64,000 nucleotides of DNA from Streptomyces sp. TRM70350 (GTDB lineage Bacteria > Actinomycetota > Actinomycetes > Streptomycetales > Streptomycetaceae). The translations under genes were made by a program, and so were the position numbers. The stretch covers positions 62,001 through 126,000 of the forward strand of contig NZ_JAHUXH010000011.1 in the NCBI RefSeq assembly GCF_019219825.1, in the 5' to 3' direction. Numbering within the stretch: the first letter of the stretch is position 1; each line of letters starts with the position of its first letter. Shown in pieces: positions 25,232 to 36,482 of this stretch. The notes under the pieces are model-generated. The model made no database searches. It saw nothing but the letters and a program-made list of their open reading frames with translations, and was not told where the DNA came from.

Positions 25232-25899
25232 GCGCCACCGGTGAGGTGACCGCCGCCAGGCCTGGCCGCGGCCGCCGCGTCATCCTCTGGCGGCACGGGC
25301 AGACGTCCTGGAACGTGGAGCGCCGCTTCCAGGGCACCACGGACGTCGAGCTCACCGAGACCGGCGTCGCCCAGGCCCGCCGCGCCGCCCGCCTGCTCGC
25401 CTCCCTCAAGCCCGACGCGATCATCTCCTCCGACCTCAGGCGGGCCGCGAACACGGCCGCCGAGCTGGCCGCGCTCACCGGCCTGGAGGTCAACCGCGAC
25501 GAGGGCCTGCGGGAGACGTACGCGGGCGTCTGGCAGGGCCTGACGCACGACGAGATCATCACCCGGTACGGCGAGGAGTACGCCGCGTGGAAGCGCGGGG
25601 AGCCGGTGCGCCGCGGCGGCGGCGAACTGGAGTCCGAGGTGGCCGACCGCGCCGCCCCGGTCGTGCTCCGGTACGCCGAGAAGCTGCCCGACGACGGCAC
25701 CCTGGTGGTCGTCAGTCACGGCGGCACCATCCGCACCACCATTGGCCGCCTCCTCGGCCTGGAGGCCCGCCATTGGGAGAGCCTCGGCGGCCTCTCCAAC
25801 TGCTGCTGGTCCGTCCTCGGCGAGGGCGCCCGCGGCTGGCGGCTGCTGGAGCACAACGCCGGCACCCTCCCGGAGCCGGTGCTCGGCGACGACGACTGA
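25228..25899 (+). CDS. Histidine phosphatase (phosphoglycerate-mutase-like)
   Basis: 223 residues; GTG in a 4-nt overlap with rsfS. RHG motif WRHGQTSWN (catalytic His near residue 23), SDLRRAANTA, and the second His in VVSHGGTIRTT. Family members dephosphorylate sugar phosphates or other small phosphates; in actinobacteria the gene next to rsfS is often named a phosphoglycerate mutase or GpgP-like phosphatase. The substrate is not determined by sequence. Confidence 0.9.
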   Translation: MSATGEVTAARPGRGRRVILWRHGQTSWNVERRFQGTTDVELTETGVAQARRAARLLASLKPDAIISSDLRRAANTAAELAALTGLEVNRDEGLRETYAGVWQGLTHDEIITRYGEEYAAWKRGEPVRRGGGELESEVADRAAPVVLRYAEKLPDDGTLVVVSHGGTIRTTIGRLLGLEARHWESLGGLSNCCWSVLGEGARGWRLLEHNAGTLPEPVLGDDD

Positions 25900-26017
25900 G
25901 CCCCGCCCCGCGGGCCGTACCCCGGATTTCACTTTCCGGCAGGTCGCAGGCTAAAGTTCTTCTTGTTCGCCCCGCGGAGCGGGGCGAAACACCATGCGGC
26001 TGAGCCGCGTGGCACCA

Positions 26018-26090
26018 GGGGCTATAGCTCAGTTGGTAGAGCGCCTGCATGGCATGCAGGAGGTCAGGAGTTCAATTCTCCTTAGCTCCA
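26018..26090 (+). tRNA. tRNA-Ala(GGC), copy 1
   Basis: 73 nt; acceptor GGGGCTA/TAGCTCC, D-loop TAGCTCAGTTGGTAGA, anticodon stem CCTGC/GCAGG with loop ATGGCAT (GGC), T-loop GTTCAATTC, discriminator A, no encoded CCA. Identical to copy 2 at 27992. Confidence 0.98.
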
Positions 26091-26097
26091 CGGACGA

Positions 26098-26128
26098 ATC
26101 CCGTCCCCCTCAAGGGGGCGGGATTTTT
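26098..26128 (+). terminator. Intrinsic terminator after tRNA-Ala copy 1
   Basis: ATCCCG(T)CCCCC pairs with GGGGGCGGGAT, loop TCAA, followed by a T run. Confidence 0.9.
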
Positions 26129-26294
26129 CGTCGTCACGCGTTTGAGCAGGCGTGGCCCGGCAGGCGTATACCTCTGTGGAGACGCCCGGGCTGCCGTGTC
26201 CGGACTGGTACCGAGGCGTCGCTGACCGTATTGGTCCGGTCGTGGCAGAATCAAACGGCCGGAAGGGGGCGCGGCCCGACGGGAGGGAGTAGCG

Positions 26295-26471
26295 ATGCCT
26301 GCGAGCATCCTCAGGGAGGTCGGCCACCTCCTTGGCGAAGCGGCGTTGATACGGGACACCACCACCCGGCTCAGCTGCCCTTCCTGCGGCTCCGCGCATG
26401 TCGCCCAGGTGCTCGGCGACAACGGCGGGATCTCCTACGTGTGCACGGCCTGCGGCCACAGCTGGAGCTGA
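26295..26471 (+). CDS. 58-aa zinc-ribbon protein
   Basis: ATG with a strong SD (GGGAGGGAG). A helical N-terminus (ILREVGHLLGEAALIRD) precedes a zinc ribbon with CPSCGS and CTACGH, 22 residues apart. Looks like a small nucleic-acid or protein-binding ribbon. It is followed after 3 bp by another Cys4 protein, so the pair forms a mini-operon between the two tRNA genes. Function unknown. Confidence 0.85.
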   Translation: MPASILREVGHLLGEAALIRDTTTRLSCPSCGSAHVAQVLGDNGGISYVCTACGHSWS

Positions 26472-26474
26472 GCG

Positions 26475-26708
26475 ATGGGTGCACACAGGCGGAAGTGCGA
26501 CTGGTGCGGCAGCGGTACGCCGATCGTCCGCGACATGGAACCGGTGAACCCCGACTACCAGTACTGGTGCGAGGAATGCGCACGGGCGCTGATCATAAAG
26601 GGCGACCCGATCGAGACGTACCGCGAGCTGGAGGGTGAGCCGATCTACGGCCGGCTCCTCGAAGAGCACTGCACGCTCAAGCGGTTCTATTCGTTCGTGA
26701 CGGCCTGA
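26475..26708 (+). CDS. 77-aa Cys4 zinc-binding protein
   Basis: Begins 3 bp after the zinc-ribbon gene; SD GGAG 7 nt upstream. Zinc ligands CDWCGS and CEECAR, then a helix-rich C-terminus (DPIETYRELEGEPIYGRLLEE). No family recognised. Its 3' end overlaps that of the convergent GT87 gene by 22 bp. Confidence 0.8.
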   Translation: MGAHRRKCDWCGSGTPIVRDMEPVNPDYQYWCEECARALIIKGDPIETYRELEGEPIYGRLLEEHCTLKRFYSFVTA

Positions 26709-27877
26709 CGCGCCCGGGTGGCGGCCGCGGCGAGCGCCAGGACGAGGCAGCCGGTGACGGCGTAGAGGCCCGACAGCAGGAACTCGACGGGGTTCTGGTG
26801 CAGTTCGGGCCTGCCGGAGGTGTGCGGCACCCACCACAGGCTGTACGAGCAGAACACCAGCAGCGTGCCGACGGCGGCCGCGCGACCGGCGCGCGCCGCG
26901 AGGAGCAGGACGAGCGGCACGCACCACACCCAGTGGTGCGACCACGACACCGGGCTGACGAGCAGCGCCGTCACCGCGCAGCACACCACCGCCCAGGCCC
27001 GCTCCCCGCGCAACTCCGCCCGCACCGCCACCGCCAGCCCCACGGCGGCCACAAGGGCCGCCACGGCGGTCCACAGGGCGCCCGGGTCGGGGGTGTGCAG
27101 CAGACGCGCCAGGACGCCGCGCAGCGCCTGGTTGGCGGTCTCCTCGGCGTGCCCGGCACGGTCCGTCCGGAACACCACGTCGGTCCAGAACCGCCAGGAG
27201 TCGTACGGCAGAACGGCCGCCGCGAGCAGCGTCGCCCAGACGAAGCTGCCGGCCGCCACGCGCGCGTGCCGCAGCCAAGGGCCCTTCCGGTGCCTTCGGT
27301 ACGCCACGACACCGGTGGCGAGCAGGAAGACGGCGAACAGCGCGGGGGTCAGTTTCACGGCCGCCGCGAGGCCGATGCCGACGCCCGCCCAGCGGTCGCC
27401 CGGACGCCGGGAGAGGTCCCACAGGACGAGTACCGCGAGCACCAGGTTGACCTGGCCGTAGCGCAGGGTCGTCCACACCGGCTCGCACCACACGGCCACC
27501 GCCGAGGCCCACCAGACCGTCTCCACGCGCGTGTGCCCGACGAGGCGCAGGGAGAGCCGTACGAACACCACCAGAAGGGCGAGGTTCCCGGCTGTGGCAA
27601 GGGTGCGCAGGGATCCCGTGTCGAGGAGCGTGAGCGGGGTGAACAGCAGGGCGGCGAAGGGCGGGTAGGTGGCGGGCAGTTGGGCGGCGGTGGCGCGCAG
27701 GGCGTACAGGTCGCCGGCCGCGCGTACGGTGGCGCCCTCGGCCCGGTACACCAGCAGGTCGATCATCGAGACGTGCGCGGCCCGCTGGGCGAGCCAGAAC
27801 GCCGCGAAGGAGAGCAGGCACGCACCCAGCGCGACGGGCGTCCGGCGGTGGACTGCGGTGGACGTGATCACGGTCAC
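26687..27877 (-). CDS. GT87-like polyprenol-phosphate mannosyltransferase, multi-TM
   Basis: 396 residues from GTG 27877; longer starts run into the tRNA and were rejected. About ten TM segments, with the GT87/DUF2029 pattern: an extracytoplasmic acidic site near the start (MIDLLVYRAEG), YPPFAALLFTPL, LRYGQVNLVLAVLVL, and AAAVKLTPALFAVFLL, SPVSWSHHWVW. The family transfers mannose from polyprenyl-phosphate-mannose onto lipoglycans or glycolipids on the outer face of the membrane. TATGGT ends 8 nt before the GTG. Confidence 0.85.
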   Translation of the reverse strand: MTVITSTAVHRRTPVALGACLLSFAAFWLAQRAAHVSMIDLLVYRAEGATVRAAGDLYALRATAAQLPATYPPFAALLFTPLTLLDTGSLRTLATAGNLALLVVFVRLSLRLVGHTRVETVWWASAVAVWCEPVWTTLRYGQVNLVLAVLVLWDLSRRPGDRWAGVGIGLAAAVKLTPALFAVFLLATGVVAYRRHRKGPWLRHARVAAGSFVWATLLAAAVLPYDSWRFWTDVVFRTDRAGHAEETANQALRGVLARLLHTPDPGALWTAVAALVAAVGLAVAVRAELRGERAWAVVCCAVTALLVSPVSWSHHWVWCVPLVLLLAARAGRAAAVGTLLVFCSYSLWWVPHTSGRPELHQNPVEFLLSGLYAVTGCLVLALAAAATRARQAVTNE

Positions 27878-27991
27878 GAGGGCCGACCATAGCGGCCGTA
27901 TCGGGGCAGAAGGGAAACGATTTGGTGGAGTGCCCGGTCGACCGTGTAATGTTGGCGTCGCCGCCGGGGGGAACCCGGCGGACCACAACGA

Positions 27992-28064
27992 GGGGCTATA
28001 GCTCAGTTGGTAGAGCGCCTGCATGGCATGCAGGAGGTCAGGAGTTCAATTCTCCTTAGCTCCA
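27992..28064 (+). tRNA. tRNA-Ala(GGC), copy 2
   Basis: 73 nt, identical base for base to copy 1; anticodon GGC, no CCA. Confidence 0.98.
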
Positions 28065-28071
28065 CAAGCAG

Positions 28072-28102
28072 ATCCCGCCGGGTCGAGTCGATCCGGCGGG
28101 AT
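28072..28102 (+). terminator. Intrinsic terminator after tRNA-Ala copy 2
   Basis: ATCCCGCCGG pairs with CCGGCGGGAT, followed by TCTTCT. Confidence 0.75.
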
Positions 28103-28168
28103 TCTTCTGTTTCCGGGGCTGTTGACGAGTGGGGCCGCCCGGTGTCGGGCGGCCCTTCGTGTGTGCGG

Positions 28169-29779
28169 TCAGCGGCCCAGGGCGCGGCGGCCGCGGCCCT
28201 GGGAGAGGACCGGGAGGTTGTTGCGGGCGGGGGCCCGTTCCACCTGTTCCTCGATGCGCAGGGCGAGGGCCGGGCAGCGGCGGACCGCGCGCATGGCCTT
28301 GTCCTCGGCGAAGCGGGGGACGGGAGCCTGAGCGACGGTCGGGAAGCCGTCGGCGCCGAGCTGGAAGACCTCCGGGAGGATGTCGGCGCACAGGCCGTGG
28401 CCCCGGCACAGCGTCCAGTCGACGTAGATCTTCTGGCGGCTGGGGCCGTTCTCCCCGCCCTCGCCGCCGCCCGGGATGCCCGTCGGGGCCCTGCCGCCCT
28501 CGAAGAGCGGCAGAACGCCCTGCACGGGCCGTCCGCAGCCGTTTCCGAGGACATGGGCCGCCAGGTCGTCCGTGAACGCCTTCACGGTCGACTCCAGGAA
28601 CATCGCGGAGCCGTCCGGGTGCGAGCACGCGCCGCGCCGCTTCACGTTCTTGGCGACCTGCTTGAGCGCCTCCAGGGCGGCCGGGCCGCCGCCGCCCAGG
28701 AGGTCCTCCAGGCCGCGCGCGGCGGCGGGCAGGCCGAGGTAGCAGGGGCCGCACTGGCCCGCGCTCTCCTCCGCCAGCCACTGGGCGACCCGCAGCGACT
28801 CGCCCAGCGGGCAGGTCTCCTGGGTGATCGGCAGGATCGCGCCGGCGCCCAGCGAACCGCCCACGGCGTCCAGCGAGTTGCGGGAGACGATCGCCTCGTT
28901 GACCGTCGCCGCGTCGATCCACTTGCCGTGGTAGCCGCCGGTCAGCACGCCCTGCGGGACCGGCGGGGCGCCGGCGAGCTGGAGGACGTAACGCAGGGGG
29001 ACGCCGGTGGGCACTTCAAGGACCATGGGGCGGGCGACGGCGCCGGACACCGTCAGCATGACGGTGCCCGGCTCGTCGTACAGGCCGGTGTTGCCGTAGC
29101 GGTCCGGGCCGATGCGGGCGGCGATCGCCAGCTGGGCGAAGGTCTCGGCGTTGGACAGCAGGGTGGGGGCGCCGCCGACGCCGCTCTGCGAGGCGCTGAT
29201 CTTGCGGCCGGGCGGGATCGCCGGGCCGCCGTCGATCGAGCGGATCAGCGAGGCGGCGGCGCCGGAGACCATACGGACCGGGTTGCGCTGCACGCGCGCG
29301 CGGAGGGCCGATCGGCGGCCGTTGCTGAGGCCGCGTTCGGCGAGCGCGGCCTCCATGGAGCGCTGCGTCGACTCACGGGTGACCCCCACCACGAGCGTGC
29401 GGGCACCCAGCGCCTCCGCGCACAGCAGGGCGCCGTCCAGGATCAGGTGCGGAGCGCGGTTGATCAGCACCGTGTCCTTGCGGCAGGCCGGTTCGTCCTC
29501 GCTGCCGTTGACGACGACGACCGGCCGGACGCCGCGCTTGATCGCCGATTCGGCGACCGAGCGCAGCTTCTTGTGGAAGGGGAAACCCGCGCCGCCGCGG
29601 CCCCTGAGGTTGATGCGTTCGGCGAGCTTCGCGAGCTGCTCGCCGCCCATCGGTTCGAGTGGCCCGTGCACCTTCAGGTGCATGGGCAGATCGAGTCTTT
29701 CGACAAGGTCGAAGCCCGACGTGAGCTGAGGAAGGCCGACCACGCGGACTTCTGGGACGTCGGGCAGGGCCTCGTTCAC
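28169..29779 (-). CDS. NuoF-like flavoprotein/SLBB protein fused to a ferredoxin domain
   Basis: 536 residues; GTG start in a 4-nt overlap (GTGA) with the membrane protein before it. The N-terminal part follows complex-I NuoF: NLRGRGGAGFPFHKKL for FMN/NADH, VVVNGSEDEPACRKD, an SLBB region, and the 4Fe-4S site ESAGQCGPCYLG with GACSHPDG. The last ~90 residues are a ferredoxin-like cluster domain (WTLCRGHGLCADILPEVF, RRCPALAL). It probably takes electrons from a soluble donor and passes them to the membrane partner. It is not part of a standard nuo operon. Confidence 0.88.
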   Translation of the reverse strand: MNEALPDVPEVRVVGLPQLTSGFDLVERLDLPMHLKVHGPLEPMGGEQLAKLAERINLRGRGGAGFPFHKKLRSVAESAIKRGVRPVVVVNGSEDEPACRKDTVLINRAPHLILDGALLCAEALGARTLVVGVTRESTQRSMEAALAERGLSNGRRSALRARVQRNPVRMVSGAAASLIRSIDGGPAIPPGRKISASQSGVGGAPTLLSNAETFAQLAIAARIGPDRYGNTGLYDEPGTVMLTVSGAVARPMVLEVPTGVPLRYVLQLAGAPPVPQGVLTGGYHGKWIDAATVNEAIVSRNSLDAVGGSLGAGAILPITQETCPLGESLRVAQWLAEESAGQCGPCYLGLPAAARGLEDLLGGGGPAALEALKQVAKNVKRRGACSHPDGSAMFLESTVKAFTDDLAAHVLGNGCGRPVQGVLPLFEGGRAPTGIPGGGEGGENGPSRQKIYVDWTLCRGHGLCADILPEVFQLGADGFPTVAQAPVPRFAEDKAMRAVRRCPALALRIEEQVERAPARNNLPVLSQGRGRRALGR

Positions 29780-31020
29780 TTAAAGCCTCCGGAAGGCGTG
29801 TTCCAAGGTTCGCCCGAACCCGGTGCGTCGAAGTCGTAGGACGCACCGGGCAGTGTTTCAGTGGCGGGACCGCTGTTGTTGTACGTGTCATCCGGGTAGT
29901 ACGTACCGAAGGCGGCGTTCATCTCACCGGTGTCGTACACATCACTCGATCCATAGCCGGACGCGCCCGAATTGCCATAGGCCGGGATGTTGTATCCCGT
30001 GTCCTGGAGCGGGTCGTAGGCCGACGGGGGCGCCTCGCCGACCGGGGGCGGGGACGGGATCGGCCAGGAGCCGGACGTGCTCTCCACGCGCGGGAGGGCC
30101 TCCGTGGGCTGGATGTCCTGCAGCCCCATGCGCGAGGTCTCGTCGGCCGCGAGGGCCTGCCGCCGGGTGCGCTTGGGTGCCGAGACGGCGCGGTAGGCCG
30201 CCGAGAAACCGCTCGCGGGCTCCGGCGCGGCAGCACGCTCGGCGGTCTCGTACAGCGGTCCCGAGGGTGAGGCCGTACGCGGCCTGCCGCCCGGCTGGTT
30301 CTCGTAGCCCGGCAGCGCGGACCCGCCCGCCACCCGGGCCCGGCTCTCCTCCAGCTGCTCGCTGCCCGGCGCCAGCCCGGTGCCCAGCAGCGCGATGATC
30401 CGGTCGGCGACCCGGCGCTTGACGGGGCGGGGTGCGGCGCGCAGCGCCAGAGCCGCCGCGACTCCGGCCAGGGACAGCCCGTACAGGAACACGAAGAGCG
30501 GCTTCGCCGTGCGACCCGCGTAGAGGCCGTGGACCAGAGCCGCACACCAGGCCGGGTAGGCCAGCATGTGCATGGCCCGCCAGCGTGCGGCGACGGGTGC
30601 CGGGGACGCGAATCGGTTGCGCAGGATGCCGGTGACACCGACGAAGATCATGAGCAGGCCGGCCAGGGTGCCGAGGCCGATGAGGACGCCCCGGCCCATG
30701 AGCTCGTCATTGTTGGTGAGGAGGAGCCCGAAAGGGATCACCGCGGCGATCCAGGTGGTGTGGTCCAGTGCCAGCTTGACCACGATGTGCACCAGGAGGA
30801 AGACGACAGCGGCGACGGCGGTGGCCCGGTGCACCGCCTGCGCCAGGATCCGTCGGCGGGCGTCGAGAAGGATCCGGTCCTGGGCGACCAGTCCCCAGAT
30901 CACCGAGCAGCTGAGGCAGACGAGCGCCAGGACGCCCACGCCGAAGTCGAGGAACACCACGATCGAGGTGTCCACGGTGCTGTCGTTGGTCGTGTCCGCG
31001 ACCTCGTCTGCGGTCAGCAC
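29776..31020 (-). CDS. Ferric-reductase-like/cytochrome b-type membrane protein
   Basis: 414 residues from GTG 31020 (GGGGAGGTGGG upstream); the longer ORF from 31140 lacks an SD. Six or so TM helices lie in the first ~230 residues. Histidines suited to heme ligation sit in AQAVHRATAVAAVVFLLVHI and in MHMLAYPAWCAALVHGLYAG, as in ferric reductase-like TM domains. The cytosolic C-terminal ~180 residues are disordered, Pro/Ser/Gly-rich. Coupled to the NuoF-like gene, suggesting a two-component electron carrier across the membrane. Acceptor unknown. Confidence 0.8.
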   Translation of the reverse strand: MLTADEVADTTNDSTVDTSIVVFLDFGVGVLALVCLSCSVIWGLVAQDRILLDARRRILAQAVHRATAVAAVVFLLVHIVVKLALDHTTWIAAVIPFGLLLTNNDELMGRGVLIGLGTLAGLLMIFVGVTGILRNRFASPAPVAARWRAMHMLAYPAWCAALVHGLYAGRTAKPLFVFLYGLSLAGVAAALALRAAPRPVKRRVADRIIALLGTGLAPGSEQLEESRARVAGGSALPGYENQPGGRPRTASPSGPLYETAERAAAPEPASGFSAAYRAVSAPKRTRRQALAADETSRMGLQDIQPTEALPRVESTSGSWPIPSPPPVGEAPPSAYDPLQDTGYNIPAYGNSGASGYGSSDVYDTGEMNAAFGTYYPDDTYNNSGPATETLPGASYDFDAPGSGEPWNTPSGGFK

Positions 31021-31277
31021 GGCCCACCTCCCCACGGCGCGACGCGGTGCGCAAGCGGTGGGGTACTGCGGGGAGACGTCATGGGGCAACTCCGAGCGGT
31101 TCGGGAAAGCGGTCCCGGGCCGCACTCTAAGTGGCTCCATACCGATGGGTAGGAGGTTTGAGTTATTGCGCTGTTATCAAAGGACAATGTGCTTGCTGTA
31201 ATGCCCCATAGTGGCTGTTACGCGAAGTAATTGTTGACCGGTGTTCAAGTCCGTCGCGGCCCGGTCGACGGCTGCGG

Positions 31278-31283
31278 TACCCT
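31278..31283 (+). promoter_or_regulatory. -10 hexamer TACCCT for the leuS leader transcript
   Basis: TACCCT ends exactly 6 nt before the ATG of the leader peptide, so the leader ORF is probably translated from the very 5' end. Confidence 0.55.
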
Positions 31284-31289
31284 GACGCC

Positions 31290-31328
31290 ATGCGTGCCGT
31301 ACGCCTTCTGCTTAGCGGGCCGCGCTGA
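31290..31328 (+). CDS. leuS leader peptide
   Basis: 12 residues, MRAVRLLLSGPR, with three consecutive Leu codons CTT CTG CTT; CTT is rare in this genome type. It lies 50 bp before an intrinsic terminator and 127 bp before leuS, the standard arrangement for attenuation sensing charged tRNA-Leu. No SD; leaderless start predicted. Confidence 0.65.
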   Translation: MRAVRLLLSGPR

Positions 31329-31334
31329 TCAGTC

Positions 31335-31400
31335 CCGGCCACCGGATGAGTCGAGTGGCCGGAGTCGGCGCGGCGTCCCCTCCTGTGTGAGGGGATTTTT
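31335..31400 (+). promoter_or_regulatory. leuS attenuator (hairpin plus intrinsic terminator)
   Basis: Hairpin CCGGCCAC/GTGGCCGG (31335-31342, 31355-31362) is followed by a terminator, TCCCCTC (31376-31382)/GAGGGGA (31389-31395), with five Ts. GCCGCGC at the end of the leader ORF (31319-31325) can pair with GCGCGGC (31368-31374), a possible competing structure. Ribosome stalling at the Leu codons would change which forms. Confidence 0.65.
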
Positions 31401-31455
31401 CGTTTCCGAGGAACCGCAGCCGCTGGCAGAGACGATCGATGGAGCTTTGAGGATC

Positions 31456-34368
<2,913 letters not shown>

Positions 34369-34411
34369 GTGCCCGGGGGTTCCGGTCCTGCGGTCCTGCC
34401 CCCGGGTGGGC

Positions 34412-34473
34412 GTGTGGTTCTGCGTCGGGGCCTGTGTGGTCTGCGTCGGGGCCTGTGTGGTCCTGCGTCGGGG
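34412..34473 (+). repeat. Three tandem ~21-bp units downstream of leuS
   Basis: Imperfect copies of GTGTGGTCTGCGTCGGGGC, differing by one base at the TTC/TC/TCC position. Non-coding spacer. Confidence 0.75.
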
Positions 34474-34607
34474 GCGTCCCCTACGGGGCGGTTCCAGGTG
34501 ATCTGCGGGCAGGTTCGGGGTTCTTCTGGAACTCCGGGCCTGCCCGTTGCGTTTACCGTTGAAGAGCGGCGCGGGGTGTGCCGCGGCCGGTTCGGAGGAG
34601 GAGCGTC

Positions 34608-35342
34608 GTGGAAGCAGTGATCATGGTGTTCGCCCTGCTCTTCGTGCTCTTCCTGGTGCTGGGCGCCTACGCCACGGTCAAGGTGGTCGGCGCCGCCAAG
34701 CGAGGCGTGGACCGCACGATCACGCAGGCCCGCCGCACGGTCGAGGACCACACGCTGCGCGCCAAGTCCTTCACCCAGCCCGGCCCCGTCGGCGAGCTCG
34801 CCCAGCTCCGGCTGAGGCTGCGCACATCGATGCGGGCCACGCAGGACACGCTGCACGCGGGCGTGGCCGAGGACGAGTCCCTGAAGGAGGCGCTCGGCCT
34901 CTTCCAGCGGCTCAGCGCGCATGGGCACGAACTGGACGCCGAGCTCAGGCGCCTGGAGTCCGAGCCGGACCGGGCGACGCTCGCCGAGCGGCTGCCCGAG
35001 CTGCGCGACCGCACCGAGCGCATCACACGGTCGGCCGAGTCGCTGCGCTGGGCGGCGCGCGACCGGGCGGGCCGTTTCGCGGACGACGACCTGGACGCGC
35101 TGAGCGCCCAGATCGACGTGGAGACCGGGGCGCTGCGGCACTGGACGACAGCGGACTCCGCCGCGACCCCGCCGCCGTGGCCCGAGGCCCCGCCCACCGA
35201 CGCCCCGAACGCACAGCAGACCTGGCCGGACACCCCGCAGTCACGCACGGCCGAGGAGCCGACGCGGCCCGCCATCACCCCGCCGGGGCCGCGTCCGACG
35301 TACCCCTGGCAGAAGAAGCCCCGCCCCGAGAGCACCACCTGA
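34608..35342 (+). CDS. N-terminally anchored coiled-coil membrane protein
   Basis: 244 residues; GTG start with the strong SD GGAGGAGGAG. One TM helix at the very N-terminus (IMVFALLFVLFLVLGAYATV), then a long helical/coiled-coil region with many Arg and Glu (ELRRLESEPDRATLAERLPELRD), and a Pro/Thr-rich disordered C-terminus. Probably N-out with the coil inside, from the basic residues after the TM. No recognised domain. Confidence 0.8.
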   Translation: MEAVIMVFALLFVLFLVLGAYATVKVVGAAKRGVDRTITQARRTVEDHTLRAKSFTQPGPVGELAQLRLRLRTSMRATQDTLHAGVAEDESLKEALGLFQRLSAHGHELDAELRRLESEPDRATLAERLPELRDRTERITRSAESLRWAARDRAGRFADDDLDALSAQIDVETGALRHWTTADSAATPPPWPEAPPTDAPNAQQTWPDTPQSRTAEEPTRPAITPPGPRPTYPWQKKPRPESTT

Positions 35343-35459
35343 GCACGTGGCGGCGGCCTGGATGTCCGCGCGGGTTCCGCGTGGCGTCCTTGCGCATGTT
35401 TCGCACGGGTGAGAGGCCCGGGCTGCCACCCGGGCGCTACGGCAGGTAACCTCCAGCTC

Positions 35460-36305
35460 ATGTCCCGCCATGTCGCGATCGTCACCGATTCAACGGCCTA
35501 CCTGCCGCCCCGGACGATGGAGCGCCACGGCATCACAGCGGTACCCCTGACCGTGGTCCTCGGCGACCGCGCGCTGGAAGAGGGCACCGAGATCTCGACC
35601 CGTTCGCTGGCCCAGGCGCTGCAGAAGCGACGCTCCGTCACCACCTCGCGCCCCAGCCCCCAACTGTTCGCCGAGACCTACCGCAAGGTCGCCGAGTCCG
35701 GCGCCACCGGCATCGTCTCCCTGCATCTGTCGGCCGAGTTGTCGGGCACGTACGACGCCGCGGTCCTCGCGGCGCGCGAAGCGCCGGTGCCGGTGCGGGT
35801 GGTGGACACCGGGATGATCGCGATGGCGCTCGGCTTCTGCGCGCTGGCCGCGGCCGAGGTGGCGCAGACGGGCGGCACGGTGGACGAGGCGGTCACGGCC
35901 GCGGAGAAACGCGCCTCGGGCACATCGGCCTACTTCTATGTCGACACCCTCGACTATCTGCGGCGCGGCGGCCGGATCGGCACCGCGCAGGCGTTCCTCG
36001 GGTCCGCGCTCGCCGTGAAGCCGCTGCTGCAACTGGAGGGTGGCCGTATCGAACTCCTGGAGAAGGTCCGGACGGCGTCGAAGGCGATCGCCCGGCTGGA
36101 GGAGATCGTGGCCGACCGGGCGGGGGACGCCCAGGTGGACATCGCGGTGCACCATCTGGCCGCGGCGGACCGGGCGTCGGCGCTGGCGGAGCGGGTGCGG
36201 GCGCGGGTGCCGGGGCTGGCGGATCTGCATGTGAGTGAGGTGGGGGCTGTGATCGGGGCGCATACCGGGCCCGGGTTGTTGGGGGTTGTGGTTTCGGCGC
36301 GGTGA
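35460..36305 (+). CDS. DegV family fatty-acid-binding protein
   Basis: 281 residues. DegV/EDD hallmarks: HVAIVTDSTAYLP at the N-terminus, VTTSRPSPQLF, LHLSAELSGTYDAA (lipid-head contact), VDTLDYLRRGGRIG. FakB-type members bind a fatty acid and present it to the FakA kinase; whether a FakA partner exists cannot be seen here. TAACCT lies 7 nt before the ATG with no SD, suggesting a leaderless start. Confidence 0.9.
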   Translation: MSRHVAIVTDSTAYLPPRTMERHGITAVPLTVVLGDRALEEGTEISTRSLAQALQKRRSVTTSRPSPQLFAETYRKVAESGATGIVSLHLSAELSGTYDAAVLAAREAPVPVRVVDTGMIAMALGFCALAAAEVAQTGGTVDEAVTAAEKRASGTSAYFYVDTLDYLRRGGRIGTAQAFLGSALAVKPLLQLEGGRIELLEKVRTASKAIARLEEIVADRAGDAQVDIAVHHLAAADRASALAERVRARVPGLADLHVSEVGAVIGAHTGPGLLGVVVSAR

Positions 36306-36410
36306 GGGGCGGCCGGAGGGCCTCGTCACTGGGCGCCGTGGCTTTTGGGGCGGCCGTCCTCGAGGTGCCGTGTCCTTCGGGTTTCACCCGTGTGAGGGGC
36401 GGAGTTTTCC

Positions 36411-36426
36411 ACAACTGCGCGGTTGT
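36411..36426. promoter_or_regulatory. Inverted repeat upstream of comEA
   Basis: ACAACTGCGCGGTTGT: arms ACAAC and GTTGT around TGCGCG. It overlaps TTTTCCACA, a DnaA-box-like string. Function untested. Confidence 0.35.
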
Positions 36427-36482
36427 CCCCGGGAACTGAGCAAGATCATCGCGAGGTCGGCGGACTGCCGCATCCTCGTCGC

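Noticed and set aside
26687..28024. Long start of the GT87 gene
   Set aside because: It would begin inside the tRNA-Ala gene; GTG 27877 fits the first TM region.
26018..28064. Second tRNA-Ala as attachment-site duplicate of an integrated element
   Set aside because: Both copies are full length with their own terminators, and no integrase or mobility gene lies between.
31290..31400. T-box riboswitch before leuS
   Set aside because: No T-box bulge or specifier-loop layout; a Leu-rich leader ORF with terminator explains it better.
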